Both the position numbers and the translations under genes were made by a program. This document shows, piece after piece, positions 15,499 to 24,686 of a DNA stretch of 48,802 nt. The notes beneath the pieces were generated by a model. It saw only the letters and a program-made list of their open reading frames with translations. It was not told the origin of the DNA and made no database searches. Origin of the DNA: an uncultured Prevotella sp. (GTDB taxonomy: Bacteria; Bacteroidota; Bacteroidia; Bacteroidales; Bacteroidaceae); NCBI GenBank assembly GCA_900314455.1, contig OMVI01000108.1, positions 1-48,802 of the forward strand, written 5' to 3'. Numbering within the stretch: position 1 is the first letter of the stretch; each line of letters begins with the position of its first letter.

Positions 15499-15514
15499 GC
15501 CTTTATATACTTTA

Positions 15515-15557
15515 GGAAATCAAACATCCTCACCTTGAGTGAGGCTTGGGGAGGATT
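15515..15557 (+). repeat. Palindromic element, family B, between speA and argB
   Basis: AATCAAACATCCTC, then ACCTTGAGTGAGGCTTGGGG. This copy includes the AATCAAACAT flank also seen at 21535 and 27517. It sits inside the probable speA-argB transcript and could form a hairpin there. Confidence 0.7.
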
Positions 15558-15568
15558 TTGTATGCATT

Positions 15569-17461
15569 TTACTGCAAATACGTGTATCCGTAGAGCCCTG
15601 AGCGATAGTTGGAAAGGAACTCCTTGCCCTCCTCGAGCGATATTTTGCCCTGTCGGACACTCTTCGTAACCCACTGCTCAAGCTGCCGCACAAGCTTCTT
15701 AGGATTGTACTGGACATATTCCAGGACTTCTTCAACGGTCTCACCGTCGATAATCTGGTCAATGTGATACGTGCCGTCCTTCACGCTAATGTGCGCCGCC
15801 GTCGTATCGCCGAAGAGGTTGTGCATGTCGCCGAGTATCTCCTGATAAGCCCCAACGAGGAAAACACCGAGGTAATACGGCTCATCCTTCTTCAGCGCAT
15901 GTACCGGAAGCACGTTCGACAGTGAGCCACCAGTGGTGAAATTCGTTATCTTTCCGTCCGAGTCACACGTGATATCCTGTATCGTACAGTTGCGTGTCGG
16001 CTTCTCGTTGAGCCTTGATATCGGCATAATCGGGAACAACTGGTCGATGCCCCAGCAGTCGGGAAGTGACTGGAATATAGAGAAGTTGCAGAAATACTTG
16101 TCCGCCAGCAATTTGTCGAGTCCCCGAAGCTCATCCGGAACATGCTTCATCGTCTTCGCAATGGCGTTAATCTCGTGGCACACACTCCAGTACATAGCCT
16201 CGATTTCAGCACGCGTCTTAAGGTCAACCATACCGTGTGCGAACATGTCGAGGCAGTCCTCGCGTATCTGTTCTGCGTCGTGCCAGTCCTCAAGCATCGA
16301 CTTTGGCGTTAGATTATCCCATATCTCGTACAGGTCCTTTACCAGTTGGTGGTCCGTTTCCTTAGCTTCGAACTCCTCAGGCATCTCCGGCAGCGATGCG
16401 GCACCTAACACATTGAGCACGAGGACTGAGTGATGAGCCGCCAAACTGCGTCCGCTCTCCGTTATAATGTTAGGATGCGGAATGCCGTTCTTGTTGGCTA
16501 TGTCCACGAAAGCATACACACAGTCGTTGATGTACTCCTGAATGGAATAGTTGACAGAGCTCTCGTTGTTCGATGAGCGCGTACCGTCATAGTCAACTCC
16601 AAGTCCTCCGCCGCAGTCGACGAATTCAATGTCGTAGCCCATCTTCCGCAGATTGACATAGTATTGTCCTGCTTCAGTGAGCGCCGACTGTATTCGCCGT
16701 ATCTTCGTTATTTGGCTCCCGATGTGGAAGTGAATGAGTTTCACGCTGTCATGAAGTCCCACGGCATCGAGATGTTCCAATGCCTGCAGCAGTTCCGACG
16801 GTGTAAGACCGAACTTCGATGCGTCACCGCCGCTCTCAGCCCATTTCCCCGAGCCCGAAGAAGCCAGCTTAATGCGAATTCCGATGTTCGGTTTCACATG
16901 CAGACGCTTTGCCGTTTTCGCAATGATGTCAATCTCATTGAGCTTTTCAACGACAATGAAGACGTGCTTGCCGAGCTTCTGCGCCAGCATGGCGAGCTCT
17001 ATATAGCTTTCGTCTTTGTATCCGTTGCAGATGATAAGCGAATTCGACTTGCACTGAACGGCAATCACCGCGTGCAGCTCAGGTTTTGAACCAGCCTCCA
17101 GTCCGAGGTTGTAGCGTTCGCCGTGGGATATGACCTCGTCGACGACCGGCTGCATCTGGTTGACCTTAATAGGGTAAATTATATAGCTCTTGCCCGTATA
17201 TCCGTATTCCTCACGCGCCTTGTCGTAGCACGACGCCATCTTTTCAATACGGTTGTCGAGTATGTCTGGGAAGCGGAGCAATACCGGAGGAGTAACATCG
17301 CGCAGAGCTAGCTCATCGAGAACGTCGCACAAGTCAATCCTTGTATCATCCTTGCACGGCGATACATAGACATGTCCCTTCTCGTTGATGCCGAAATATG
17401 ATGTCCCCCATCCGTTTATATTGTATAACTCTTCAGAATCTTCTATTGTCCACTTCTTCAT
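15569..17461 (-). CDS. speA: Biosynthetic arginine decarboxylase
   Basis: The 630-residue enzyme is a fold-III PLP decarboxylase that converts arginine to agmatine, the first step to putrescine and spermidine. The PLP-binding Lys is in IYPIKVNQMQPVVDEV (about residues 95-110). HFHIGSQITKIRRIQ (about 246-260), the PLP-phosphate loop VDCGGGLGVDYDGT (about 278-291) and ITESGRSLAAHHSVLVLNVL (about 332-351) are all present. Length is typical of SpeA. The gene begins 25 bp after aroK ends and precedes argB, all on the minus strand. Confidence 0.95.
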   Translation of the reverse strand: MKKWTIEDSEELYNINGWGTSYFGINEKGHVYVSPCKDDTRIDLCDVLDELALRDVTPPVLLRFPDILDNRIEKMASCYDKAREEYGYTGKSYIIYPIKVNQMQPVVDEVISHGERYNLGLEAGSKPELHAVIAVQCKSNSLIICNGYKDESYIELAMLAQKLGKHVFIVVEKLNEIDIIAKTAKRLHVKPNIGIRIKLASSGSGKWAESGGDASKFGLTPSELLQALEHLDAVGLHDSVKLIHFHIGSQITKIRRIQSALTEAGQYYVNLRKMGYDIEFVDCGGGLGVDYDGTRSSNNESSVNYSIQEYINDCVYAFVDIANKNGIPHPNIITESGRSLAAHHSVLVLNVLGAASLPEMPEEFEAKETDHQLVKDLYEIWDNLTPKSMLEDWHDAEQIREDCLDMFAHGMVDLKTRAEIEAMYWSVCHEINAIAKTMKHVPDELRGLDKLLADKYFCNFSIFQSLPDCWGIDQLFPIMPISRLNEKPTRNCTIQDITCDSDGKITNFTTGGSLSNVLPVHALKKDEPYYLGVFLVGAYQEILGDMHNLFGDTTAAHISVKDGTYHIDQIIDGETVEEVLEYVQYNPKKLVRQLEQWVTKSVRQGKISLEEGKEFLSNYRSGLYGYTYLQ

Positions 17462-17486
17462 TTCTACTTATTAAATATGTATAATA

Positions 17487-18056
17487 TCATTCAATGGCGA
17501 GCAACCGTTTCAGTTCGCTGACGGTGACTTTAATCTTCTCGTAGTTGTCCATCAAGTTCACATCGAGCGTGTGGCGCGCCTTGCCATAGAACTTCTCGCG
17601 CTCTGCCAGCTGCTCCCTGATGAACACCCGAACCTCTTCAGGAGTCTTGTTGAGCAGCAGCGGACGCACCGTACGTCCCATCTTCAAGTGCCCGTACAGA
17701 ACTTCCGGCGTTGCTTTGAGGTAAACTGTCTCGCCCTGGGCATTCATATAGTCCATGTTATCGAAGAAACACGGCGTTCCTCCACCACATGATATGATGA
17801 CATTCTCGAACTCCGCCACCTCATGCAGCATGTTATGCTCAATCTTGCGGAAACCTTCCTCACCGCGTTCGTCGAATATCTGCTTCACCGTCTTGCGCAT
17901 ACGGCTCTCTATATACCAGTCTAAATCGTAGAAAGGCATATCCAAATCCTTCGACAAAGCCTTGCCCACGGTTGTCTTTCCGGCACCCATGTAGCCAAGG
18001 AGGATTATCCTTGACGGCCGACTTCCTGTTGTTGTGTTGCTCATACCGTTGTCCAT
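17487..18056 (-). CDS. aroK: Shikimate kinase
   Basis: The 189-residue P-loop kinase phosphorylates shikimate in aromatic amino-acid synthesis. The Walker A motif is GYMGAGKTTVGKALS (about residues 21-35), the shikimate-binding DLDWYIE follows at about 45, and CGGGTPC (about 88-94) and MGRTVRPLL (about 130-138, lid region) complete the active site. The ATG overlaps the topA stop by one base (TAATG). A second start four codons in (MSNTTTG) is possible. The overlap argues for translation coupled to topA. Confidence 0.93.
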   Translation of the reverse strand: MDNGMSNTTTGSRPSRIILLGYMGAGKTTVGKALSKDLDMPFYDLDWYIESRMRKTVKQIFDERGEEGFRKIEHNMLHEVAEFENVIISCGGGTPCFFDNMDYMNAQGETVYLKATPEVLYGHLKMGRTVRPLLLNKTPEEVRVFIREQLAEREKFYGKARHTLDVNLMDNYEKIKVTVSELKRLLAIE

Positions 18057-20413
18057 TATCTTCTTCTGCGTGCCTTAGGCTCCGGCGCATTCTCCACAAT
18101 ATGCTTGCATTCGTCGTACGTCAGCTCCGTAGCACGTGCACGCTGCTCCTTCGTCAGACGGTAGTTCTTGCCGTCGTAGGCGATGTATGGACCGTAACGT
18201 CCGTCCATTACCTCCATCTTCGGGTCCTCGTCGAAAGCCTTCAGATGACGTTTCTTGTCGGCCTCGCGCTTCTGCTTGATGAGCTCCACTGCGTCGTCGA
18301 GGGTTATAGCCATAGGGTCTTCGCCCTTAGGAATGCTTACATACTTCTTGTTGTGCATGACATAAGGACCGAAACGGCCTGCTCCTACTACGACGTCGCT
18401 GTCTTCAAACAGTCCCAGCGTGCGTGGAAGCTTGAACAACTCCAGAGCTTCGTCGAGCGTAATCGTCTCCATGCTCATTCCCGCAGGCAGCTGAGAGAAA
18501 CGTGGTTTGTCCTTATTGTCGGCGACACCGATTTGTACCATCGGTCCGAAACGTCCAATCTTGACGAACACAGGCTTGCCGGTCTTAGGGTCAGTGCCCA
18601 GTTCCCGCTCGCCAGCCTTGTGCTCGGAGCGTGAGTTCATGACCTTTTCGACCTCGGGCTCGAAGTTCTTGTAGAACGTCTTCATTTCCTTGTTCCATGC
18701 CACTTTACCCTCAGCAATCTTATCAAACTCCTTCTCCACGTTGGCAGTGAAGTTGTAGTCCATTATCTCCGGGAAGTTCTTCATCAGGAAATCGTTGACA
18801 ACAATGCCGATATCAGTAGGAATCAGCTTGCCCTTGTCTGCTCCGACGAGTTCCGTCTTTGTAGAAGTCTTGATGTTACTGCCCTTCAGCGTGTCGATTG
18901 AATATTCGCGTTCAGTGCCTTTCTTGTCGCCTTTCTCGACATACTGTCGCTGCTGGATGGTCGAAATAGTCGGTGCGTAGGTTGACGGGCGGCCAATGCC
19001 GAGCTCTTCAAGCTTGTGAACCAAACTAGCCTCAGTGTAGCGGCTTGGTGGTGCCGAGAAACGTTCTGTCGACGTAATCTCCTTCGGTGTGAGCTCGTCG
19101 CCTTCCTTCATTGCCGGCAACATACGTGAGAAGTCCTCCTGCGGCTTGTTGTCATCGTCGTCAGTCGACTCACGATACACTTTCAGGAAACCGTCGAAGA
19201 CGATTACTTCACCGTTGGCAACGAACGTAGCGTCGGTCTTTGCGCTGTCGGAATTTGCCTGCGACGGAATTATTTCTATAGTGGCAGAAGTCTTTTCTAT
19301 CTGTGCGTCAGCCATCTGCGATGCTGCCGTGCGCTTCCATATAAGCTCGTAGAGGCGCTTCTCCTGCGTCGTTCCCTCTATGTGGACATTGCTCATGAAT
19401 GTCGGACGGATAGCTTCGTGCGCCTCCTGAGCACCCTTGCTGTGGGTGACATAGTTGCGCGGCTTGCTGTATTCTTCGCCCCAGAGCTTCGTAATCTCCT
19501 CTTTGCTGGTGTTGATGGCAAGCGACGAGAGGTTGACACTATCGGTACGCATGTACGTTATGTTACCGTTCTCATACAGATGCTGAGCAATCATCATCGT
19601 CTGGCTCACCGTGAAGCCCAGCTTACGTGCTGCTTCCTGCTGCAAAGTCGATGTTGTGAAAGGTGGCGCAGGCGCGCGCTTGAGCGGTTTCTTGTTTATT
19701 GCCGATACGCGGAACTGTGCATCCTTGCACATTTCGAGGAATGCCGTGGCCTCGTCGTGGGTCTTGAAGCGGCGGTTAAGCTCTGCCTTGACCTCGCTCT
19801 TGGTACCGTCGGTGTTGGTGAGGGTGAAGATTGCGTTGATGCGATAGTACGGTTCGCTCTTGAAATTCTGTATCTCACGCTCACGTTCGACGATGAGTCT
19901 GACGGCAACACTCTGCACACGGCCTGCCGACAGTGCCGGCTTTACCTTGCGCCACAGCACCGGTGAGATGCGGAAACCCACCAGGCGGTCGAGGACACGG
20001 CGTGCCTGCTGGGCGTTGACGAGGTTCATGTCGAGGTGACGCGGGTTCTTTATGGCTTCAAGAATTGCCGGTTTCGTTATCTCGTGGAACACGATGCGGC
20101 TCGTCTTAGCCTCGTCCAGACCGAGCACTTCGCACAGATGCCAGCTTATGGCCTCTCCCTCTCTATCTTCATCGGATGCAAGCCATACCTTCTTGGCAGC
20201 CTTAGCGTTCTTCTTAAGTTCACTGACGACCTTCTTCTTCTCCTCCGGTATGACGTAGTGGGGTTCCAGCGTGTCTGTGTCGATGCTGAGTTCCTTCTTC
20301 TTCAAGTCGCGGATATGACCGTAACTTGACATCACTTTATAGTCTTTTCCTAAAAATTTCTGAATTGTTTTTGCCTTTGCGGGGCTCTCTACAATAACTA
20401 AATTGTCTTGCAT
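18056..20413 (-). CDS. topA: DNA topoisomerase I (type IA)
   Basis: The 785-residue enzyme relaxes negative supercoils. The Toprim domain is at the N-terminus (LVIVESPAKAKTIQKFLG, then ASDEDREGEAISWHL with the metal-binding DxD). The catalytic Tyr lies in GNITYMRTDSVNLS (about residue 300). After the core, the C-terminus has repeated modules around GRFGPMVQIG, GRFGPYVMH and GRYGPYIAY instead of Cys4 zinc ribbons, and ends in KARRRR. This zinc-free tail is known in several phyla. A possible -7 element lies at 20530-20523, giving a leader of about 110 nt. Its stop overlaps the aroK start. Confidence 0.96.
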   Translation of the reverse strand: MQDNLVIVESPAKAKTIQKFLGKDYKVMSSYGHIRDLKKKELSIDTDTLEPHYVIPEEKKKVVSELKKNAKAAKKVWLASDEDREGEAISWHLCEVLGLDEAKTSRIVFHEITKPAILEAIKNPRHLDMNLVNAQQARRVLDRLVGFRISPVLWRKVKPALSAGRVQSVAVRLIVEREREIQNFKSEPYYRINAIFTLTNTDGTKSEVKAELNRRFKTHDEATAFLEMCKDAQFRVSAINKKPLKRAPAPPFTTSTLQQEAARKLGFTVSQTMMIAQHLYENGNITYMRTDSVNLSSLAINTSKEEITKLWGEEYSKPRNYVTHSKGAQEAHEAIRPTFMSNVHIEGTTQEKRLYELIWKRTAASQMADAQIEKTSATIEIIPSQANSDSAKTDATFVANGEVIVFDGFLKVYRESTDDDDNKPQEDFSRMLPAMKEGDELTPKEITSTERFSAPPSRYTEASLVHKLEELGIGRPSTYAPTISTIQQRQYVEKGDKKGTEREYSIDTLKGSNIKTSTKTELVGADKGKLIPTDIGIVVNDFLMKNFPEIMDYNFTANVEKEFDKIAEGKVAWNKEMKTFYKNFEPEVEKVMNSRSEHKAGERELGTDPKTGKPVFVKIGRFGPMVQIGVADNKDKPRFSQLPAGMSMETITLDEALELFKLPRTLGLFEDSDVVVGAGRFGPYVMHNKKYVSIPKGEDPMAITLDDAVELIKQKREADKKRHLKAFDEDPKMEVMDGRYGPYIAYDGKNYRLTKEQRARATELTYDECKHIVENAPEPKARRRR

Positions 20414-20522
20414 AATTAATTGAAAAGTTCAAAACTCAATGTTTCTTATATTTCGTTCAACACTCTGAAGGCAAGTCATTGACTTCAAGGCGCTAAATGC
20501 TTAGTACCAATGTACAAGGGCG

Positions 20523-20530
20523 CAAAAGTA
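20523..20530 (-). promoter_or_regulatory. -7 promoter element of topA
   Basis: On the minus strand TACTTTTG fits TAnnTTTG, about 110 nt before the topA start. No -33 TTG lies at the preferred spacing. Apart from this and a family A copy (20666-20720), I see nothing in the 337-bp gap 20414-20750. Confidence 0.5.
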
Positions 20531-20665
20531 AGAAAAACTTTTGCTATCACATTATTATATAAGGAAAATTTCTAATTTTTTAAGGTTTCGGCGATTGTTT
20601 GGGCTGACTGGCTGAGGCTTTTGGTGCTTGCCCCGTTGTGGAATGCGAATTCTGCATTTAATCAT

Positions 20666-20720
20666 TTGTTTGCCTTTTCAAGGTGAGCGGGCAGCCACAA
20701 GGGCCGCCCCTGCGGTGGAT
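20666..20720. repeat. GC-rich dyad element, family A, half copy
   Basis: GCCTTTTCAAGGTGAGCGGG, then CAGCCACAAGGGCCGCCCCT, then GCGGTGG. This is the same half-element arrangement as 3096-3150, located just after the NUDIX gene stop. Confidence 0.7.
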
Positions 20721-20750
20721 GTTATAGGATAATCTGTATTTAATTAATCC

Positions 20751-21377
20751 CTATTCGCCAACTATAGACGGGTGTTGAAGGGCGATGGTGACGGCGCGGC
20801 GGATGCTGCCGAGTCCGAACTGCTCCGGGCGAATGTCGCTCTTGGCAATCCAAAATGCTGAGGCTGCATCGTCGTTAGCATGCAGTACGCTGTCGTCGTC
20901 AACACGGCAGAGGAAGAAGGAATCCAGGGTGGGCACCGTAAAGCCTGAGTATACGTATTTATTTGGCAAACTGAAGAGGAACTTGGAACTGACAACGGTG
21001 AGTCCGGTTTCCTCCTTTACCTCTCGTGCCACGCCTTCTTGCAATGTTTCTCCTATATCGCAGAAGCCGCCGGGCAAGTCGAATGTTCCTTTTGCAGGCT
21101 TCAAGGCGCGCCGCGTGACGAGCAGTTCGCCTTTGCTGTTCATGATGAATGCCGCCGTCGCAGCACTCGGATTCAAATAGTAAACGAACCCGCAGTCCTC
21201 GCACCGCATGCTCTTGAAGTCGTTGGGTACAAACCTCCCGCTGCCGCATTGGGGGCAGAAGTGGAAGAAAGAACATCCAAGCCCCCTCTCAGAACTTCCT
21301 GGTGACCTCTCCAAACCTCCCCCAAGGGGAGGCTTTTGATTACCTAAGCAATTGTTGGGCTTTGTGTTTTCTTTCAT
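20751..21377 (-). CDS. NUDIX hydrolase with zinc ribbon and a repeat-derived N-terminus
   Basis: The 208-residue protein has three parts. Residues 11-34 (NQKPPLGGGLERSPG and on) are encoded by family B repeat DNA. Residues 41-62 form a Cys4 ribbon (CPQCG and CEDCG). From about 72 comes the NUDIX fold, with the box GGFCDIGETLQEGVAREV then KEETG at 103-125, matching Gx5Ex7REVxEExG. The layout of ribbon plus NUDIX resembles NADH pyrophosphatase relatives, but the substrate cannot be named. No ATG lies between the first codon and the ribbon, so if the start is right the repeat is translated. The gene is flanked by repeats and has no obvious operon partner. Confidence 0.85.
   Translation of the reverse strand: MKENTKPNNCLGNQKPPLGGGLERSPGSSERGLGCSFFHFCPQCGSGRFVPNDFKSMRCEDCGFVYYLNPSAATAAFIMNSKGELLVTRRALKPAKGTFDLPGGFCDIGETLQEGVAREVKEETGLTVVSSKFLFSLPNKYVYSGFTVPTLDSFFLCRVDDDSVLHANDDAASAFWIAKSDIRPEQFGLGSIRRAVTIALQHPSIVGE
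21272..21344 (-). repeat. Palindromic element, family B, inside the NUDIX coding sequence
   Basis: Read with the gene, GGTAATCAAAAGCCTCCCC, TTGGGGGAGGTTTGGAGAGG, and then a second partial unit ending in GGGGGCTTGGATGTT. It is in frame and contributes residues 11-35 of the predicted protein. Confidence 0.75.
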
Positions 21378-21423
21378 AAGTTGTAAGTAAGAGTGTTACG
21401 CTTGGATTTTTGTGGTGATTCTG

Positions 21424-21478
21424 ACAGCCACTGCAGGGACGGCCCTTGTGGCTGTCGGCTTGCCTTGGAAAGGCGTAT
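21424..21478. repeat. GC-rich dyad element, family A, half copy
   Basis: CCACTGCAGGGACGGCCCTT, GTGGCTGTCGGCTTGCC, then TTGGAAAGGCG. This is the left-arm half of the family, in the gap between the NUDIX and esterase genes. Confidence 0.7.
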
Positions 21479-21495
21479 GAAGGTGCTTTCAGACG

Positions 21496-21577
21496 ACCTT
21501 CCCCAAAGAGGATGCTTGGCAAGTATGTCCTCTTGGTAATCAAACATCCTTCCCTTGGGGAAGGCTTGGTTAGGATA
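21496..21577 (+). repeat. Palindromic element, family B, two units
   Basis: A degraded unit (CCTTCCCCAAAGAGGATGCT) is followed by a good one: GGTAATCAAACATCCTTCCC, then TTGGGGAAGGCTTGGTTAGG. This copy shows the full left flank GGTAATCAAACAT shared with 27517 and, nearly, with the NUDIX and M16 insertions. Confidence 0.7.
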
Positions 21578-21599
21578 TTGCGTGGGGGAGGGTGGTTTA

Positions 21600-23096
21600 T
21601 CACCACTCATCCGTCCTGAACGGAATCAGCGGCAGCAACGCCTGGTTTTTGAGATTGCCAATCTGGAAGTTCTTGAAGCAATAGCGGACGGCAACCGGCT
21701 TGGCCACATCCTTCGAGATGACGGCAATCCATTCGTTGTGCTTGTTGTTGCCGGGAACCCAGAAGTGCTTTGCCTCAGCTTTGTGGAAGACTTTGTCGGA
21801 GCCTGCAACCTCGAAGCCTTCGATGCCGTCGTAGCGTGAGACACCACCGTAGTCGTTCTTCAACTTAATGAAACACGTGTCGCCGACGATGTCCATCTTG
21901 TCGAACTGGGCACTCTCACAGCGTATGCCCGTGAAGCCGTAGTTGTGGTTGAGGGCAATGAAAGCGAGGCGCTCGCCGACCTGCCGCTTCTGCGTTGGGT
22001 GTATCTGTCCCTTTTCGTAAGGGTAGACGAGGTCGTTGGTGCATACTATGTCGCTGTTCGGAATTAACGAGAGAGCCTTCACCTGCTGCTCGCGGAGCTT
22101 TGCTCCATCAATGCCGGGACCGTAATCGAAGGGCGCTATCTGAACGAGATAGAAAGGGATGTCGCCTTCGCCGAAGCCTTTGCGCCACTGCTCGACGAGC
22201 TTTGACAGACGGAAGGCGTACTGTGGTGTGTGGTAGCCTACGTTCGAGCAGCCCTGATAGAAGAGGATGCCCTTCACGGTGTAGTTCTGTATCGGGTTGA
22301 AAGTACCGTTGCCCCATACCATCGGGCGGTAGTAGTCGTATTCAATGTCACGGACCATAGCCACAGAGTCAAGGTTTTCGTCGGTGTACTTCTCGCAATT
22401 CTCCTTGTTGAGCCAGCTTTCCACACGTGAGCCGCCCTTGTTAGCCTCGATGAGACCTACCGGAATGTTCAGCGTCCTCGACAACATGCGACCGAAGAAA
22501 TATCCCGTTGCTGAGGCGTTGGAGACGTTCTGTATGTCGGCATCGAGCCAACGGCAGTCGGCATCGTCACGAGGTGTCATACAGGTGACGCTCGGTATCT
22601 TGCAGAAACGAAGTCCACGGTTGTTCACGGCGTCAGCAACAACGTTGTTATAGTCCTGCACCGGGCAGTTGCCGAAACCCATCACGGGCATCTCCATATT
22701 GCTCTGACCTGCGCAAACCCACACTTCGCCCGACAGGATGTTGCCAATGGTGACGGCTCCCTCGCCATCATCGAAGCTTATCGACAGTGGAGTGAAACTT
22801 GCCGCCGGTGTCTTGACACGTATTTCGAAGCGTCCGTCCTTGCCGGCTTTGGTGTTGTATTTCTCTGCTGTCCAGCTCGGTGCTACCGTAACGGTCTTTC
22901 CTGCTTTCGCCCAGCCCCACAGACGTGCGTCGCTTTGCTGCTGGAGTACCATTCCGTCGGAAAGTACGTGAGGTAGACGGACCTTTGCCGATGCGTTGAC
23001 GGAGAAGAGAAGCGAGGCACAAAGTGCTGTTGTGCCAATCAGACTTCTCCCCAATCTTGTTTCAAAGAGATTTCTTTTGTTTCGTAAGTTATTCAT
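21600..23096 (-). CDS. Secreted SASA-family acetylesterase (sialate O-acetylesterase-like)
   Basis: The 498-residue product has an N-terminal signal peptide (SLIGTTALCASLLFSVNASA) after a basic stretch. The SGNH/SASA catalytic motif VWVCAGQSNMEMPVMGFG (about residues 126-143) holds the nucleophilic Ser, and the Asp/His pair is expected in GQIHPTQKRQVGERLA (about 380-395). These enzymes remove acetyl groups from sialic acid or from plant glycans. With GH105 and PL11 enzymes in the same window, pectin or xylan acetyl esters are plausible substrates, but nothing in the sequence decides this. It has its own promoter. Confidence 0.88.
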   Translation of the reverse strand: MNNLRNKRNLFETRLGRSLIGTTALCASLLFSVNASAKVRLPHVLSDGMVLQQQSDARLWGWAKAGKTVTVAPSWTAEKYNTKAGKDGRFEIRVKTPAASFTPLSISFDDGEGAVTIGNILSGEVWVCAGQSNMEMPVMGFGNCPVQDYNNVVADAVNNRGLRFCKIPSVTCMTPRDDADCRWLDADIQNVSNASATGYFFGRMLSRTLNIPVGLIEANKGGSRVESWLNKENCEKYTDENLDSVAMVRDIEYDYYRPMVWGNGTFNPIQNYTVKGILFYQGCSNVGYHTPQYAFRLSKLVEQWRKGFGEGDIPFYLVQIAPFDYGPGIDGAKLREQQVKALSLIPNSDIVCTNDLVYPYEKGQIHPTQKRQVGERLAFIALNHNYGFTGIRCESAQFDKMDIVGDTCFIKLKNDYGGVSRYDGIEGFEVAGSDKVFHKAEAKHFWVPGNNKHNEWIAVISKDVAKPVAVRYCFKNFQIGNLKNQALLPLIPFRTDEW

Positions 23097-23141
23097 AATA
23101 GTCAGTTATTTTGGTTTCTCGTTCATTCCCACTTTGCAATG

Positions 23142-23173
23142 CAAAGTTAGCGAAACAAAACGAAGTGGCAAAG
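23142..23173 (-). promoter_or_regulatory. Promoter of the acetylesterase gene
   Basis: On the minus strand TTTG (23172-23169) and TAACTTTG (23149-23142) are separated by 19 nt. The start codon follows 45 nt later. This is one of the best promoter matches in the window. Confidence 0.7.
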
Positions 23174-23326
23174 AAAACACCTCCTTTTCTGTTTTGTCAC
23201 CAACTATATAGTATTCTGCCATTACCTGTCATCGCCTGTCATCGCTTATCCCCGCCTACACCATCGCCCTCCTTCAAGAACGCCATCTCTCACCTCCTGC
23301 AATCCCAAACCTCACCTCCCGCGATG

Positions 23327-23455
23327 AAAAATAAATTATTTTTGATTGATTTTTAATTTATTTTTCTTCCATTTTTAATTTATTTTTCGATCAAAAATAA
23401 TTTATTTTTCAACCTCAAAGTTGCCGAATGGAATCGCGAAACATAAGCTACTGAT
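23327..23455 (+). repeat. AT-rich composite element, family C, copy 2
   Basis: Outer 17-bp inverted repeats (23327-23343 and 23393-23409, perfect) enclose a 49-bp interior with two TTTTTAATTTATTTTT units. The right flank ATGGAATCGCGAAACATAAG matches copy 1. The interior spacer CTTCCA is the exact complement of TGGAAG in copy 1, so the interior is inverted relative to copy 1. It fills the 3' half of the 387-bp gap 23097-23483. The rest holds the esterase promoter and a short CTGTCATCGC direct repeat (near 23227-23250). Confidence 0.75.
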
Positions 23456-23483
23456 AGCCAATAGGTAACGAACGGCGCTCTGT

Positions 23484-24620
23484 TTACTTGATTAAATGGT
23501 ACGTTCCGCCCGCCAATGGCTTGATGACACCTTTCAGTTCGAGTTCGAAGAGAAGGGCTGAAAGACGGTTGATGGCGATGCCCGTGGCAGCAGTAAGCGC
23601 GTTGAGCTGCTGGTCGTTGGTATCGGCAAGGGCATGGACGATGGTCTTCGCCTCTTCGGTCATCTCCGGGAAGAGCTCGCGTTGTATGCCTTGTTGTTGC
23701 GCTTTCCTCAACCGTTCGTCGTCGTCCCATCGCATTGCCTTCACGAAATCGGCAGCTGAGGTGATGAGGGCGGCACCGTTGTCGCGGATGAGATTGTTGC
23801 AACCCTCACTGTACTGGGCTCCTACGGGGCCTGGGAAGGCGTAGACGTCGCGGTCATAACTGCGGGCTATGGAGCACGTTATGAGTCCGCCGCCTTTCGC
23901 CGCACTCTCTATGAGGATGGTTGCGTCGGAGCATCCCGCCACGATACGGTTGCGTTGGACGAAGTTTTTTGCGAAAGGCTCAGTGTGGGTCATATATTCC
24001 GTGAGCAGTCCGCCTTGCGAAAGCATTGCCACGGCTGTGTCGCGGTGAGGGCGGGGGTATATGGTGTCGAGTCCGTGGGCTAGCACTCCGACCGTTTCGA
24101 AACCGTTTTCGAGGGCGGCACGATGGGCACAGATGTCGACTCCGTAGGCTAGTCCGCTGAAGATAAGTACGTCGGGACAAAGCTCCCGCAGGTCTTTGAC
24201 GAAATCACGGATGATGTCGCGTCCGTAGTTGGTGCAGCGGCGGGTGCCTACAATGTTAATGGCGTGGCGTGCGTTGAGGTCGGCATTGCCCATGAAATAG
24301 AGCACGAGGGGTGCGTCGGAGCACTGTTTCATGCGCTGAGGGTAGCGAACATCACTCATCACGATTGGCGTTATGTCGTGGCGGATGTCGTAGTCGAGCT
24401 CGGCTTCGGCACGCTGCTGCTGACTGTCGATGTTGTGCAGTCCGTCGACGAGGTAGCGGGAGGCGTCGGGGATGGCGTCAGTTATGTTGTTGCGGTGCTC
24501 GATGACGGCGGTCGCAGAGCCCAGACGGTTGTAGAGCTCGATGATGCCGGCGGGGTGGAAGCGGTCGATGCGCGAGAGCGTCATCGCGTTGAGGATTTCT
24601 TGTTCTTCTTTTTCTGTCAT
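23484..24620 (-). CDS. dprA: DNA-processing protein A
   Basis: The 378-residue protein loads RecA onto incoming single-stranded DNA during natural transformation and is conserved widely even in bacteria not known to be competent. An N-terminal helical/SAM-like region precedes the extended Rossmann fold with INIVGTRRCTNYGRDIIRDF (about 120-139), FSGLAYGVDICAHRAAL (about 154-170) and GVLAHGLDTIYPRPHR (about 177-192). A winged-helix-like C-terminus (LTAATGIAINRLSALLFELE) completes it. It follows the thioesterase gene by 66 bp, with a perfect 8-bp hairpin in between. Confidence 0.93.
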   Translation of the reverse strand: MTEKEEQEILNAMTLSRIDRFHPAGIIELYNRLGSATAVIEHRNNITDAIPDASRYLVDGLHNIDSQQQRAEAELDYDIRHDITPIVMSDVRYPQRMKQCSDAPLVLYFMGNADLNARHAINIVGTRRCTNYGRDIIRDFVKDLRELCPDVLIFSGLAYGVDICAHRAALENGFETVGVLAHGLDTIYPRPHRDTAVAMLSQGGLLTEYMTHTEPFAKNFVQRNRIVAGCSDATILIESAAKGGGLITCSIARSYDRDVYAFPGPVGAQYSEGCNNLIRDNGAALITSAADFVKAMRWDDDERLRKAQQQGIQRELFPEMTEEAKTIVHALADTNDQQLNALTAATGIAINRLSALLFELELKGVIKPLAGGTYHLIK

Positions 24621-24636
24621 TGCTTTGTTGGGGATT

Positions 24637-24655
24637 GCTTCTGCGGCGCAGAAGC
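24637..24655. promoter_or_regulatory. Hairpin between thioesterase and dprA genes
   Basis: GCTTCTGC, loop GGC, GCAGAAGC: a perfect 8-bp stem with a tight loop. On the minus strand it lies 17 nt before the dprA start. No T-run follows, so an attenuator or mRNA-stability role fits better than a terminator. Confidence 0.45.
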
Positions 24656-24686
24656 ATGCTGAACGGGGAAGGGTAGGGACTGACGG

